Of a stretch of DNA of 64,000 bases, positions 16,471 through 27,360 are shown piece by piece (the first letter of the stretch is position 1; every line of letters starts with the position of its first letter). The stretch is taken from contig NZ_SOQX01000001.1 in NCBI RefSeq assembly GCF_004366735.1, positions 310,001 through 374,000 on the forward strand, written 5' to 3'. Made by a program: the position numbers and the translations under genes. Source of the stretch: Thiohalophilus thiocyanatoxydans (GTDB lineage Bacteria; Pseudomonadota; Gammaproteobacteria; UBA6429; Thiohalophilaceae). The notes beneath the pieces were generated by a model. That model had not been told where the DNA came from. It saw only the letters and a program-made list of their open reading frames with translations, and ran no database searches.

Positions 16471-17889
16471 ATGGATAACCAATCGACCTATAACTACAAG
16501 GTGGTGCGCCAGTTTACGGTAATGACCGTCGTCTGGGGCATCGTCGGCATGCTGGTCGGGGTATTGATTGCGGCGCAGCTGGTCTGGCCGGCGCTCAATT
16601 TCGATATCCCCTGGCTCACCTACAGCCGCCTGCGGCCCTTGCATACCAACGCCGTAATCTTCGCCTTCGGCGGTTCGGCACTGTTTGCCACCTCCTACTA
16701 TGTGGTGCAGCGGACCTGTCAGGTGCGTCTGTTCGGCGATCGGCTGGCGGCATTTACTTTCTGGGGCTGGACCCTGGTAATTTTGCTGGCGGCCATCAGC
16801 CTGCCCCTGGGGATAACCAGCAGTAAAGAGTATGCCGAACTGGAATGGCCGATCGATCTGTTGATCACCGTGGTGTGGGTTGTCTACGCCATTGTCTTTT
16901 TCGGCACCCTCGCCAAACGCCGGGTCAAACATATCTATGTGGCCAACTGGTTCTTTGGTGCCTTTATCCTGACCATCGCGGTATTGCATGTGGTGAACAG
17001 TCTGGCCATGCCGGTGACACTGACCAAGTCCTATTCGGTTTACCCCGGGGCCATCGATGCCATGGTGCAGTGGTGGTACGGCCATAACGCGGTGGGCTTT
17101 TTCCTGACCGCGGGCTTTCTGGGTATGATGTATTACTTTATCCCCAAGCAGGCGGAGCGGCCGATCTACTCCTACCGGCTGTCGGTCGTGCACTTCTGGT
17201 CGCTGATTGCTATCTATATGTGGGCCGGGCCGCACCATCTGCACTACACCGCCCTGCCCGACTGGGCCCAGTCGCTGGGGATGGTGTTCTCGCTGATCCT
17301 GCTGGCGCCCTCCTGGGGTGGCATGATCAACGGCATCATGACCCTCTCCGGGGCGTGGCACAAATTGCGCACCGATCCGATTCTCAAGTTCCTGATCGTC
17401 TCGCTGTCGTTCTACGGCATGTCCACCTTTGAAGGGCCGATGATGTCGATCAAGACGGTCAACTCCCTCTCCCACTACACCGACTGGACCATCGGCCATG
17501 TGCATTCCGGCGCGCTGGGCTGGGTCGGGCTGGTCACCATCGGCTCGGTCTATTTCCTGATCCCCAAACTGTTTGGCCGGGCGCAGATGCATTCGGTGAA
17601 ACTGATCGATGTACATTTCTGGATCGCCACCATCGGTATCGTGGTGTACATCGCAGCGATGTGGATCGCCGGGGTCATGCAGGGGCTGATGTGGCGTGCG
17701 GTGAACGATGACGGCACCCTGACTTACAGTTTTGTGGAAAGTCTGGAAGCGATGTACCCGTTCTATGCGGTGCGTCTGCTCGGCGGGGTGTTGTATCTGG
17801 CAGGCATGTTGATCATGGCCTACAACGTATGGAAGACCATCGCCGGCCCGAAGGCCGCGGCGGATGACCGCATTCCACAGACGGCTTAA
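16471..17889 (+). CDS. ccoN: cbb3-type cytochrome c oxidase subunit I
   Basis: 472 residues with about twelve membrane helices. It is the catalytic haem-copper subunit of the high-affinity terminal oxidase. [20 protein letters not shown] holds a haem ligand His, [20 protein letters not shown] the CuB-region His, [16 protein letters not shown] the HH pair, and [19 protein letters not shown] further haem ligands. AGGAAAG precedes the ATG. Length is typical. It is first of ccoNOQP. Confidence 0.97.
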   Translation: MDNQSTYNYKVVRQFTVMTVVWGIVGMLVGVLIAAQLVWPALNFDIPWLTYSRLRPLHTNAVIFAFGGSALFATSYYVVQRTCQVRLFGDRLAAFTFWGWTLVILLAAISLPLGITSSKEYAELEWPIDLLITVVWVVYAIVFFGTLAKRRVKHIYVANWFFGAFILTIAVLHVVNSLAMPVTLTKSYSVYPGAIDAMVQWWYGHNAVGFFLTAGFLGMMYYFIPKQAERPIYSYRLSVVHFWSLIAIYMWAGPHHLHYTALPDWAQSLGMVFSLILLAPSWGGMINGIMTLSGAWHKLRTDPILKFLIVSLSFYGMSTFEGPMMSIKTVNSLSHYTDWTIGHVHSGALGWVGLVTIGSVYFLIPKLFGRAQMHSVKLIDVHFWIATIGIVVYIAAMWIAGVMQGLMWRAVNDDGTLTYSFVESLEAMYPFYAVRLLGGVLYLAGMLIMAYNVWKTIAGPKAAADDRIPQTA

Positions 17890-17904
17890 CCGGAGGACAG
17901 CATC

Positions 17905-18534
17905 ATGAGTCATGAAAAAGTCGAAACCCATGCCGGCCTCCTGGCCCTGTTCGTCATCATCGTGATTAGCTTCGGCGGTCTGGTGGAAATCGTACCCCTG
18001 TTCTTTATCAAGGACACCACCGAGCCGATCGATGGGCTGAAACCCTATAGTGCCCTGGAACTGGAGGGGCGTGATATCTATGTGCGTGAAGGCTGCTATA
18101 CCTGCCACTCACAGATGATCCGTCCGTTTCGGGCGGAGACCGAGCGCTATGGTCACTACTCGGTGGCGGGCGAATTCGTCTATGACCGGCCTTTCCAGTG
18201 GGGCTCGAAGCGTACCGGGCCGGATCTGGCGCGGGTCGGTGAACGTTATTCGGACGACTGGCACCGGGTGCACCTGATCAACCCCCGCGATGTAGTCCCC
18301 GAGTCCAATATGCCGGGCTTCCCGTGGCTGGCGGAAAATGAGCTGGATGGCAAACATACGGCGAAAAAGCTACAGGTTATGAACCAGCTTACTGAGGCGA
18401 CCTGTACCGGTTGCCAGACCTATAGCGAGGAAGAGATCGCCAATGCGGCCGAGCAGGTCAGGGGCAAGACGGAAATGGATGCCCTGATTGCCTATCTGCA
18501 GAGCCTGGGTACCAGCATTAAGACGCGGAGGTAA
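17905..18534 (+). CDS. ccoO: cbb3-type cytochrome c oxidase subunit II (mono-haem)
   Basis: 209 residues: one N-terminal membrane anchor (about 10-30) and a periplasmic cytochrome c domain with haem-binding [12 protein letters not shown] and distal Met in [10 protein letters not shown] further CTGCQTY near the C-terminus lacks the His of CXXCH, so it is not a second haem site. It takes electrons from CcoP to CcoN. GGAGG stands ahead of the ATG, and ccoN is 15 bases upstream. Confidence 0.97.
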   Translation: MSHEKVETHAGLLALFVIIVISFGGLVEIVPLFFIKDTTEPIDGLKPYSALELEGRDIYVREGCYTCHSQMIRPFRAETERYGHYSVAGEFVYDRPFQWGSKRTGPDLARVGERYSDDWHRVHLINPRDVVPESNMPGFPWLAENELDGKHTAKKLQVMNQLTEATCTGCQTYSEEEIANAAEQVRGKTEMDALIAYLQSLGTSIKTRR

Positions 18535-18539
18535 CGAGC

Positions 18540-18716
18540 ATGGACATGAATGATGTACGCAGCTGGTACACCCTGATCGTCTTCGCAGTGTTTATCGGTA
18601 TCGTTATCTGGGCCTGGAGCAGCAAACGCAAAAAAGATTTTCACGAAGCTGCGCATCTGCCATTGAATGAGCCGGAGTATCCCCGCGCCAAAGAGAATAA
18701 GGAGAACGGATCATGA
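18540..18716 (+). CDS. ccoQ: cbb3-type oxidase small subunit CcoQ/FixQ
   Basis: A 58-residue protein (MDMNDVRSWYTLIVFAVF) with one membrane helix at about 9-27, a basic stop (SSKRKKDF) and a short acidic cytoplasmic tail, matching the CcoQ architecture. It begins five bases after ccoO and its TGA overlaps the ATG of ccoP (ATGA at 18713-18716). CcoQ stabilises the oxidase complex. Confidence 0.9.
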   Translation: MDMNDVRSWYTLIVFAVFIGIVIWAWSSKRKKDFHEAAHLPLNEPEYPRAKENKENGS

Positions 18717-19597
18717 GTACCTTCTGGAGCTGGTTTGTGGCCGTGATTTCGATCGGCATGATTCTCGCCTGCTACTGGCTGATCAAGTGGACTACCCGAC
18801 GGCGTAGCGGTGAAGCGGCCGAAGGCGATGTGACCGGGCATACCTGGGACGGCAACCTGGAGGAGTATAACAACCCGTTGCCCAACTGGTGGTTGTGGCT
18901 GTTTTATATCACCATCATTTTCGCGCTGATCTATCTGGTGCTCTATCCGGGACTGGGTAATTTTAAAGGCGTTTTAAACTGGACCTCGACCGGCCAGTAT
19001 GAACAGGAGATGGAAGTGGCCCAGCAGGAGTATGGTCCCATCTTTGCCGGTTACGCCGAAACGGAGATTCCGGCGCTGGCACAGGATAACGAGGCGATGG
19101 CCTCCGGTCGGCGTCTGTTTCTGACTTATTGCGCCACCTGTCACGGTTCCGATGCCGGGGGCGCGCGCGGCTTCCCCAGCCTCAAGGACGATGACTGGTT
19201 ATGGGGGGAGCATCCCCAGGCAATCAAGACCAGTATTCTCGATGGTCGCACCGGGGTGATGCCGGCGCAGGGGCACCTGGGTGAGGAGGCGATCGACAAT
19301 GTCACGGCCTACGTGATGAGCCTCAGCGGTCGCGAGGCGGATGAGGAAAAGATCAGGGCCGGTCAGCAGGTATTCAAACAAAACTGCGCGGTATGTCATG
19401 GTTCGGACGGTACCGGTCAGAGCACGATGGGCGCACCTAATCTGACCGACAATATATGGTTGTACGGAGGTTCGCCGGGCGTTATCCGTCAGACCATTCG
19501 TGAGGGGCGTCAGGGCGAGATGCCCGCGCATCGCGAATTCCTCGGTGAGGACAAGGCACACCTGCTGGCGGCCTACGTCTATAGCCTGTCTGATTAA
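18713..19597 (+). CDS. ccoP: cbb3-type cytochrome c oxidase subunit III (di-haem)
   Basis: 294 residues. Two N-terminal membrane segments (about 4-22 and 55-75) with the FixP signature HTWDGNLEEYNNPLPNWW between them, then two periplasmic cytochrome c domains with CATCHGSD and CAVCHGSDG. Distal Met candidates lie in TGVMPAQGHLG and GEMPAHREFLG. It passes electrons from soluble cytochrome c to CcoO. Translation is coupled to ccoQ by a four-base overlap. Confidence 0.97.
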   Translation: MSTFWSWFVAVISIGMILACYWLIKWTTRRRSGEAAEGDVTGHTWDGNLEEYNNPLPNWWLWLFYITIIFALIYLVLYPGLGNFKGVLNWTSTGQYEQEMEVAQQEYGPIFAGYAETEIPALAQDNEAMASGRRLFLTYCATCHGSDAGGARGFPSLKDDDWLWGEHPQAIKTSILDGRTGVMPAQGHLGEEAIDNVTAYVMSLSGREADEEKIRAGQQVFKQNCAVCHGSDGTGQSTMGAPNLTDNIWLYGGSPGVIRQTIREGRQGEMPAHREFLGEDKAHLLAAYVYSLSD

Positions 19598-19656
19598 CCC
19601 TCATCAGCGGCGGCGGGAGTGGATACCCGCCGCCCGGTATCATAAGGAGTTGCGTC

Positions 19657-19776
19657 ATGCTGGATCTATTGTTCGGAAGCTGGACCGGTATCCTCTCGTT
19701 GGGTGTATTGATCGTCTCCGTGGCGATTATCGGCTATCTTTTCTATATGTTTTTTTTCAGGCCGCCGAAAAAGTAG
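19657..19776 (+). CDS. DUF3149-type single-helix mini-protein
   Basis: 39 residues (MLDLLFGSWTGILSLGVLIV...) ending FRPPKK, with one membrane helix and the LLFGS start typical of DUF3149 proteins, which often sit beside cbb3 genes. AAGGAG precedes the ATG. It may be a small accessory subunit of the oxidase; this is inferred from position and size. Confidence 0.7.
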   Translation: MLDLLFGSWTGILSLGVLIVSVAIIGYLFYMFFFRPPKK

Positions 19777-19898
19777 TCGCATCATGCACAGGGTGCCTTT
19801 CCGGCAAGGCGTCAACTCTGGGCGATGATATTCGGGCCGGTATGTATGACGGAGGTAGTCGAGCGTGGTGAAACAATCTGCCAGTTGTCGGAGTTTTG

Positions 19899-21308
19899 AT
19901 GAGTAACCGGCAAGACAAGGCCCGGCCGTCCGAACAGGCCGTTGAGCAGGAACTTTACGCCAAACACCAGAAGATCTATCCGCGCGAGGTGCACGGTATT
20001 TTTGCCACCCTGCGGATTATCGGGGTGCTGGTGTTGCTGGGGCTCTATTACCTGTTGCCGTGGTTCTCCTGGGACGGCCATCAGGCGGTGTTGTTCGATC
20101 TGCCGGCGCGCAAGTTTTATATCTTCGATCTGACTTTCTGGCCACAGGACTTTTTCTATCTGGCCGCGCTGTTGATCATCGCCGGCCTGTCGCTGTTTTT
20201 CTTCACTGCCCTGGCGGGACGGCTGTGGTGCGGTTATGCCTGTCCGCAGACGGTCTGGACCGAGCTGTTTCTCTGGATCGAGCGCAAGATCGAAGGCGAT
20301 CGGCCCAAGCAGATGAAACTGGCCAAGTCGCCCTGGAACACCAACAAGCTCGTACGCCGTGGCAGCAAGCAGATTGTGTGGATTTTATTGTCCCTGTGGA
20401 CCGGCTTCACCTTTGTCGGCTATTTCACGCCGATTACCGAATTATGGCAGAGCATGCTGCAATTCGATCTGGGGCCGTGGGAAACCTTCTGGGTCTTCTT
20501 CTACGGTTTTGCGACCTATGGCAATGCCGGCTTCATGCGCGAGCAGGTGTGTATTTACATGTGCCCCTACGCGCGCTTTCAAAGCGCCATGTTCGACAAG
20601 AATACCCTGGTCATCTCCTACGATCCCAACCGTGGCGAGCCGCGCGGGGCGCGCAAACGGGGGACGGACAAAGAGGCGAAAGGGCTGGGGGACTGTATCG
20701 ACTGTACGCTCTGTGTGCAGGCCTGCCCCACCGGCATCGATATCCGTGACGGCCTGCAGTATCAGTGCATCGGGTGTGCCGCCTGTATCGATGCCTGTAA
20801 TGAAGTCATGGACAAGATGAATTATCCGCGCGGGCTGATCCGCTATACCACCGAAAATGCCCTGGAAGGCAAGCCGAGTCGGGTGCTGCGCCCGCGCATC
20901 TTTGTTTATGGTCTGTTACTGCTGCTGATTACCGCGGCGGTCTTTTACAGCATTGCCACACGCGTGCCCCTGGAACTCAACGTGATGCGCGATCGCAATA
21001 CCCTCTATCGCGAAACCAATCAGGGGCTGGTGGAGAATATCTATACGCTCAAGATTCTGAATATGGACGATACGGCGCACACCTATCGCCTGACCATCGA
21101 CGGTCCGCCGCAGATGGAGTTGCAAATGGCGCGCGATGTGTTGAGGGTGGAGCGCGGCGGCGTGATGGAATTCCCGGTTCAGTTACGTATCGATCCGGTC
21201 CATCTGGAGAAAACCGGCTATGACATACAATTCCACCTGGAAGCTGTCGACGAGCCGGAGTTGACGGTAACCCAGACCGGCCGGTTTATCGGTCCGGCGA
21301 TGCGCTAA
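19899..21308 (+). CDS. ccoG: cbb3 oxidase assembly ferredoxin-type protein CcoG/FixG
   Basis: 469 residues. An N-terminal four-helix membrane part contains WCGYACPQTVWTELFLWIE and QVCIYMCPYARFQSAMFD. Then come two ferredoxin-like cluster motifs, GDCIDCTLCVQACPTGIDIR and CIGCAACIDACNEVMDKM, a further helix, and a C-terminal Ig-like domain of the FixG type. It takes part in copper reduction and delivery during oxidase assembly. The ATG at 19899 has CGGAG ahead of it; a TTG directly before it is less likely. Confidence 0.95.
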   Translation: MSNRQDKARPSEQAVEQELYAKHQKIYPREVHGIFATLRIIGVLVLLGLYYLLPWFSWDGHQAVLFDLPARKFYIFDLTFWPQDFFYLAALLIIAGLSLFFFTALAGRLWCGYACPQTVWTELFLWIERKIEGDRPKQMKLAKSPWNTNKLVRRGSKQIVWILLSLWTGFTFVGYFTPITELWQSMLQFDLGPWETFWVFFYGFATYGNAGFMREQVCIYMCPYARFQSAMFDKNTLVISYDPNRGEPRGARKRGTDKEAKGLGDCIDCTLCVQACPTGIDIRDGLQYQCIGCAACIDACNEVMDKMNYPRGLIRYTTENALEGKPSRVLRPRIFVYGLLLLLITAAVFYSIATRVPLELNVMRDRNTLYRETNQGLVENIYTLKILNMDDTAHTYRLTIDGPPQMELQMARDVLRVERGGVMEFPVQLRIDPVHLEKTGYDIQFHLEAVDEPELTVTQTGRFIGPAMR

Positions 21309-21326
21309 CCAGGGAGACCCTCGGTA

Positions 21327-21857
21327 ATGGTTTACACAGCTGTCGAAAACAATCCACCACCCTGGTACCGGCAGTTCTGGCCCTGGGCTTTGATCGCCCT
21401 GCCGGGCACGGCGGTCATCGCCAGTATTGCGACCCTGATCATTGCCATACAGAACCCCGATGGGCTGGTGGTGGATGACTATTACAAGCAGGGCCTGGCG
21501 ATTAATCAGACCCTGGCCCGGGATCGCCAGGCCCGTTTTCTCGGCCTGCAGGCAACGGGCCGGATCGGAGCGGACGGCGCGATCCGCCTGACCCTGGACG
21601 GCAAGCAACCTGTCGCGGCGCAGCGGCTTCGCCTGCGTCTGCTCCATCCCACCCGGGCCGATGAAGACCAGACACGCTGGTTAGAGGCGGGGGAGTCCCC
21701 CACCACCGCTTATCGCGGCCAGCTTGAGACGCCGCAGCCGGGCCGCTGGCATCTGCTGCTGGAGCCGGAACAGGGTGGCTGGCGCCTGGTCGGCCGCCTG
21801 GAATGGCCCGGCGAGGGGCAGATCGAGCTCGCGCCCGCTCGGGGCGCAGACGAATAA
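21327..21857 (+). CDS. ccoH: FixH family protein
   Basis: 176 residues: one N-terminal membrane helix (about 16-40), the FixH signature PDGLVVDDYYKQGLAINQTL, and a periplasmic beta-rich domain ending WRLVGRLEWPGEGQIEL. FixH/CcoH is required for cbb3 assembly. It follows ccoG by 18 bases. Confidence 0.92.
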   Translation: MVYTAVENNPPPWYRQFWPWALIALPGTAVIASIATLIIAIQNPDGLVVDDYYKQGLAINQTLARDRQARFLGLQATGRIGADGAIRLTLDGKQPVAAQRLRLRLLHPTRADEDQTRWLEAGESPTTAYRGQLETPQPGRWHLLLEPEQGGWRLVGRLEWPGEGQIELAPARGADE

Positions 21858-21896
21858 GGGCTATAATCAGCGGGTCTTTTATCCGGGAGAAAGAGG

Positions 21897-22142
21897 ATGT
21901 CGCAAATACCGAAAATCCAGCAGGTGGTCGCGGTACTCTGGCCCTCGTTTTTGACAGCGGCGCTGGCAACGATCCTGTTTTTTACGGCGTTTGATCCGCA
22001 GTTGCTGATGGAGCTGGCCGGTTACGGCGAGATCAGTCGTCTGGCGGGGTACACCATGGGCTTCTTTTTGTTCTGGTTATTGACGGCGGTGACCTGCGCC
22101 CTGACCTGCTATTTTCAAAAGCCCCTGCCCCGGCCCCGGTGA
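21897..22142 (+). CDS. Small two-helix membrane protein of the cbb3 cluster, function unknown
   Basis: 81 residues with two hydrophobic helices (about 10-30 and 48-70) separated by a short polar loop, ending in a basic-proline tail (KPLPRPR). GGGAGAAAGAGG precedes the ATG. It follows fixH by 39 bases. It shares no visible signature with CcoS or CcoI, which are the usual next genes and are missing here. Whether it is an assembly factor is unknown. Confidence 0.6.
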   Translation: MSQIPKIQQVVAVLWPSFLTAALATILFFTAFDPQLLMELAGYGEISRLAGYTMGFFLFWLLTAVTCALTCYFQKPLPRPR

Positions 22143-22217
22143 GTAGCGGCCCGGCGGGTTTGCGTTTTACGAAGCAGCAGGCAGGATAACCACGCGGATC
22201 GACCTCAGGGGCCGGGG

Positions 22218-23513
<1,296 letters not shown>

Positions 23514-23739
23514 GGGCACACAGAATAGCAGATCAGCATCTTTTTGGGACTTGAAATAACGCCAATCTTGGGCTCAAATGTAACTTCATACGCTCCCTGC
23601 ACAAGCGACCCCGCACGGGCAGGGCAATGGCCCACATGGTATGTCAGGCGCCCGAAGACGTGTTAAGGTTAGCCGCCCGATATCACCCGAGTCAGTCAAT
23701 GTTCTGCGACTGCAAAACAACACAAATGGGAGAAACACG

Positions 23740-24066
23740 TTGAGCGACAAGATCGTTTACGTCACAGATGCCACGTTTGAAGATGAAGTTCTCAAGGCGG
23801 AAGAACCGGTCCTGGTCGACTACTGGGCCGACTGGTGTGGCCCCTGCAAGATGATTGCCCCGATTCTGGATGAAATCGCCGATGAGTATGGTGGCAAGAT
23901 CAAGATCGCCAAACTCAATATTGACGAAAATCCCGGGACCCCGCCCAAATTCGGCATCCGCGGTATTCCAACCCTGATGCTCTTCAAAAGCGGCAATGTC
24001 GAGGCGACCAAGGTGGGCGCGGTTTCCAAGTCCCAGCTGACCGCGTTTATCGACAGCAACCTGTGA
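23740..24066 (+). CDS. trxA: Thioredoxin 1
   Basis: 108 residues, the exact classical length, if translation starts at the TTG at 23740, which has GGGAGA at 23728-23733. It contains the [19 protein letters not shown] active site and the cis-Pro in [14 protein letters not shown]. It reduces protein disulfides in the cytoplasm. An ATG at 23641 in the same frame would add an arginine-rich leader unlike thioredoxins. It is followed by an intrinsic terminator and then by rho. Confidence 0.94.
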   Translation: MSDKIVYVTDATFEDEVLKAEEPVLVDYWADWCGPCKMIAPILDEIADEYGGKIKIAKLNIDENPGTPPKFGIRGIPTLMLFKSGNVEATKVGAVSKSQLTAFIDSNL

Positions 24067-24076
24067 GCATTTTTTT

Positions 24077-24117
24077 GGTCCAGCTCATCACGCCGGGGCT
24101 GGACGAACCTGTTTTTT
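24077..24117 (+). terminator. Intrinsic terminator after trxA
   Basis: GTCCAGC (24078-24084) pairs with GCTGGAC (24098-24104), and a six-T run lies at 24112-24117, seven bases after the stem. It separates trxA from rho; the gap between stem and T run makes it moderate in strength. Confidence 0.6.
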
Positions 24118-24282
24118 GGTGATAACTTTAAGGCCAAGAACGCATACGAATACCATCGTTTTATTTGTAACCGGCCTTCACGGGCAACCCCTCAAGCAAC
24201 CCTGATACAGACGCTGACCGCGTAGCCGGCAGTCCGGTGCGTGTGATGCCGCGTAACCCAACCTGATTGTAAGACAACACCT

Positions 24283-25532
<1,250 letters not shown>

Positions 25533-25539
<7 letters not shown>

Positions 25540-25574
25540 TCCGGCAGCGTTGATCAGGCCGCGTTGATCGGGCA
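25533..25574. repeat. Three 14-bp tandem units across the rho stop codon
   Basis: GCGTTGATC starts at 25533, 25547 and 25561, a 14-bp period. The first unit contains the rho TGA stop. Copy change would not alter Rho. Confidence 0.65.
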
Positions 25575-25754
25575 ACGTTCAGGCTCCCGCGGCAGGACTG
25601 AACCAGGACGAAAATGCCAGCCAGGACAAACGACTGTAAACAGTTGTTCAGGTGGTTTGTGCGCTGACCCACCGCGCCGGTTTTGACAGTTTCGGGAAAA
25701 AGAACGAAGATTATTGTAGGGGCATCGGTGCCCCGGTAGCTGCAGGATCGAGCC

Positions 25755-26105
25755 ATGCCAGGATCCGGGACGACCTACCACATTGATTTCGACGACTGGG
25801 TGCGCCTGGCCCGGACCGATCCGGCGCGGTTCGAGCATTTGCGGGACCGGGTGCTGGATTACTCGATTGCCCGTGCTCCGGCTGATCGCCAGGAGCGGCT
25901 GCGGCGTCTGCAATGGCGTGTCAACCAGGTGCGCAACACCGCCAGCAATCCTCTTTCGGCCTGCATCGCCATCTCCAACATGATGTGGTCCAGCTTCAAT
26001 CATCTGGGCGAGGCCTATGACGATTTGCAGCACGCCCGGCGTCCGTTCCGCCGCTGTGCCCGGATTCTGCCGTTTCCCGAACAGCCGCCCCGCAGCAAGG
26101 TGTAA
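25755..26105 (+). CDS. DUF3135 family protein
   Basis: 116 residues with FDDWVRLARTDPARFEHLRD followed by the basic helix RQERLRRLQWRVNQVRNT and NPLSACIAISNMMWSSF, which match DUF3135. It is soluble, helical and without membrane segments. The family is of unknown function. It lies 215 bases after rho and 121 bases before rpmE. Confidence 0.75.
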   Translation: MPGSGTTYHIDFDDWVRLARTDPARFEHLRDRVLDYSIARAPADRQERLRRLQWRVNQVRNTASNPLSACIAISNMMWSSFNHLGEAYDDLQHARRPFRRCARILPFPEQPPRSKV

Positions 26106-26226
26106 ATCGTCGGCGAGACTTGCCCTGCGGCGGCCAATTCCCGTATGATCGCCCGCCTCGATGCGCATGGTGCCCGGACAGGCCGGTGTGGCGATGCGCC
26201 CGAAAGAGAACTGTGAGGTTTACCAA

Positions 26227-26433
26227 ATGAAAGCTGAAATTCACCCCGCTTACCAGGAAGTGTCCGTCACCTGTAGTTGTGGCAATCACTTCACCACCCG
26301 TTCGACGGTTGGCAAGGATCTGAATATCGAAGTCTGCGCCCAGTGTCACCCCTTCTATACCGGCAAGCAGAAACTGCTGGATACCGCCGGTCGCGTGGAC
26401 AAGTTCCGCCAGAAGTACGGCATGAAAAAGTAA
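26227..26433 (+). CDS. rpmE: 50S ribosomal protein L31
   Basis: 68 residues. This is the zinc-binding (C+) form of L31: CSCGNHF (Cys16, Cys18) and [14 protein letters not shown] (Cys37, Cys40), ending [11 protein letters not shown]. The start at 26227 gives the family length; earlier in-frame codons do not fit. Its terminator lies inside the coding start of the next gene. Confidence 0.97.
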   Translation: MKAEIHPAYQEVSVTCSCGNHFTTRSTVGKDLNIEVCAQCHPFYTGKQKLLDTAGRVDKFRQKYGMKK

Positions 26434-26437
26434 GTCC

Positions 26438-27229
26438 GTGGCAATACGCACGACGGAAGTTATCAAAAAGGCGCTGTTTACAGCGCCTTTTTTGTTACTG
26501 GCGGGGCCGTCGGCGATCGCCGACCCCTGCCGTCCGGCACAGTTCGACGCCCAGGTCAGCGTACGTTATGTCCATGACGGCGATACCGTGCACCTGCGCG
26601 ATGGACGCAAGTTGCGGATCATCGGTATCAATACCCCCGAACGGGCCCGCGAGGAACAGCCCGCCGAGCCCTATGCAGACACCGCGCGGCGCCAGCTGCA
26701 GGCCCAGGCCGAAGGGCCCTGGTCGCTGGTCTATGATCAGCAGCGGCGGGATCGTTACGGTCGCCTGCTGGCCCATGTGTTCGATCGGCAGGGGCGCAAC
26801 ATTACCCGTCGGCTGCTCGCCGCGGGGGCCGGGCAGCTGCTGGTTATCCCGCCCAATCTGAAATTCGTCGACTGTTACCGCCGCGCCCAGCAAACGGCGC
26901 GCCGGGCACGACGGGGTCTGTGGGCGCTGTCGGCCTACCGGCCGCTGGCGGCGGACGAGTTGCGCGCCCGCCACGTCGGGCAATACCGTCTGGTGCGGGG
27001 ACAGCTGGGCCGGATCGGCGAAAGCCGCTCCGCGCTGTGGCTCAACCTGGGTGAGGATGAGGATTTTGCACTGCGCATTGCCGGATCGGATCGGGACTAT
27101 TTCGAGCGCCGGCAGATCGAAACCTGGCGCCGGCAACCGCTGTTGGCGCAGGGCTGGATCTATCGACGCAATGATCAATGGCGCATGCGCCTGCGCCATC
27201 CGGCAAATCTGCTGGAGGCGGCTGACTGA
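26438..27229 (+). CDS. Secreted staphylococcal-nuclease-like (thermonuclease) family protein
   Basis: 263 residues with a GTG start, a signal peptide (about 1-28, core ALFTAPFLLLAG, cleavage near AIA-D) and one SNase domain: VRYVHDGDTVHLRDGRKLRI, GINTPERAR, and DRYGRLLAHVFDRQG with the catalytic Arg/Asp pattern, followed by a second basic OB-like half (VRGQLGRIGESRSALWLNLG). Order rpmE-nuclease-malic enzyme resembles Pseudomonas. The first 18 codons contain the rpmE terminator (26465-26493), so expression probably needs readthrough or ongoing translation. Confidence 0.85.
   Translation: MAIRTTEVIKKALFTAPFLLLAGPSAIADPCRPAQFDAQVSVRYVHDGDTVHLRDGRKLRIIGINTPERAREEQPAEPYADTARRQLQAQAEGPWSLVYDQQRRDRYGRLLAHVFDRQGRNITRRLLAAGAGQLLVIPPNLKFVDCYRRAQQTARRARRGLWALSAYRPLAADELRARHVGQYRLVRGQLGRIGESRSALWLNLGEDEDFALRIAGSDRDYFERRQIETWRRQPLLAQGWIYRRNDQWRMRLRHPANLLEAAD
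26465..26493 (+). terminator. Intrinsic terminator of rpmE inside the nuclease signal-peptide codons
   Basis: A-rich left flank plus GGCGCTG (26470-26476), loop TTTA, CAGCGCC (26481-26487) and six Ts (26488-26493) make a textbook terminator. It lies 28-56 nucleotides into the nuclease frame and encodes the Lys-Lys and hydrophobic start of the signal peptide. Confidence 0.9.
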
Positions 27230-27360
27230 AGAATTTGTGCCACTGGTAAAACCGCAGACCATGCGCCACCATAGGCATTCCAGCGCCGCGTTGGCGCCGT
27301 TACTCTGACCCCGTCGGCAGCTTGGCCGGCGGCACAACATCCCGGGCTGAACTTGCACCC

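Noticed and set aside
16159-18108. 649-codon frame on the minus strand opposite fnr, ccoN and ccoO
   Set aside because: It is antisense to three firmly identified genes, is rich in His, Gln and Asp, and has no start or domain support.
22143-22217. GC-rich hairpin between the small cbb3-cluster gene and rhlB as a terminator
   Set aside because: Complementary CCCCGG and CCGGGG words exist but pair poorly and no T run follows on either strand.
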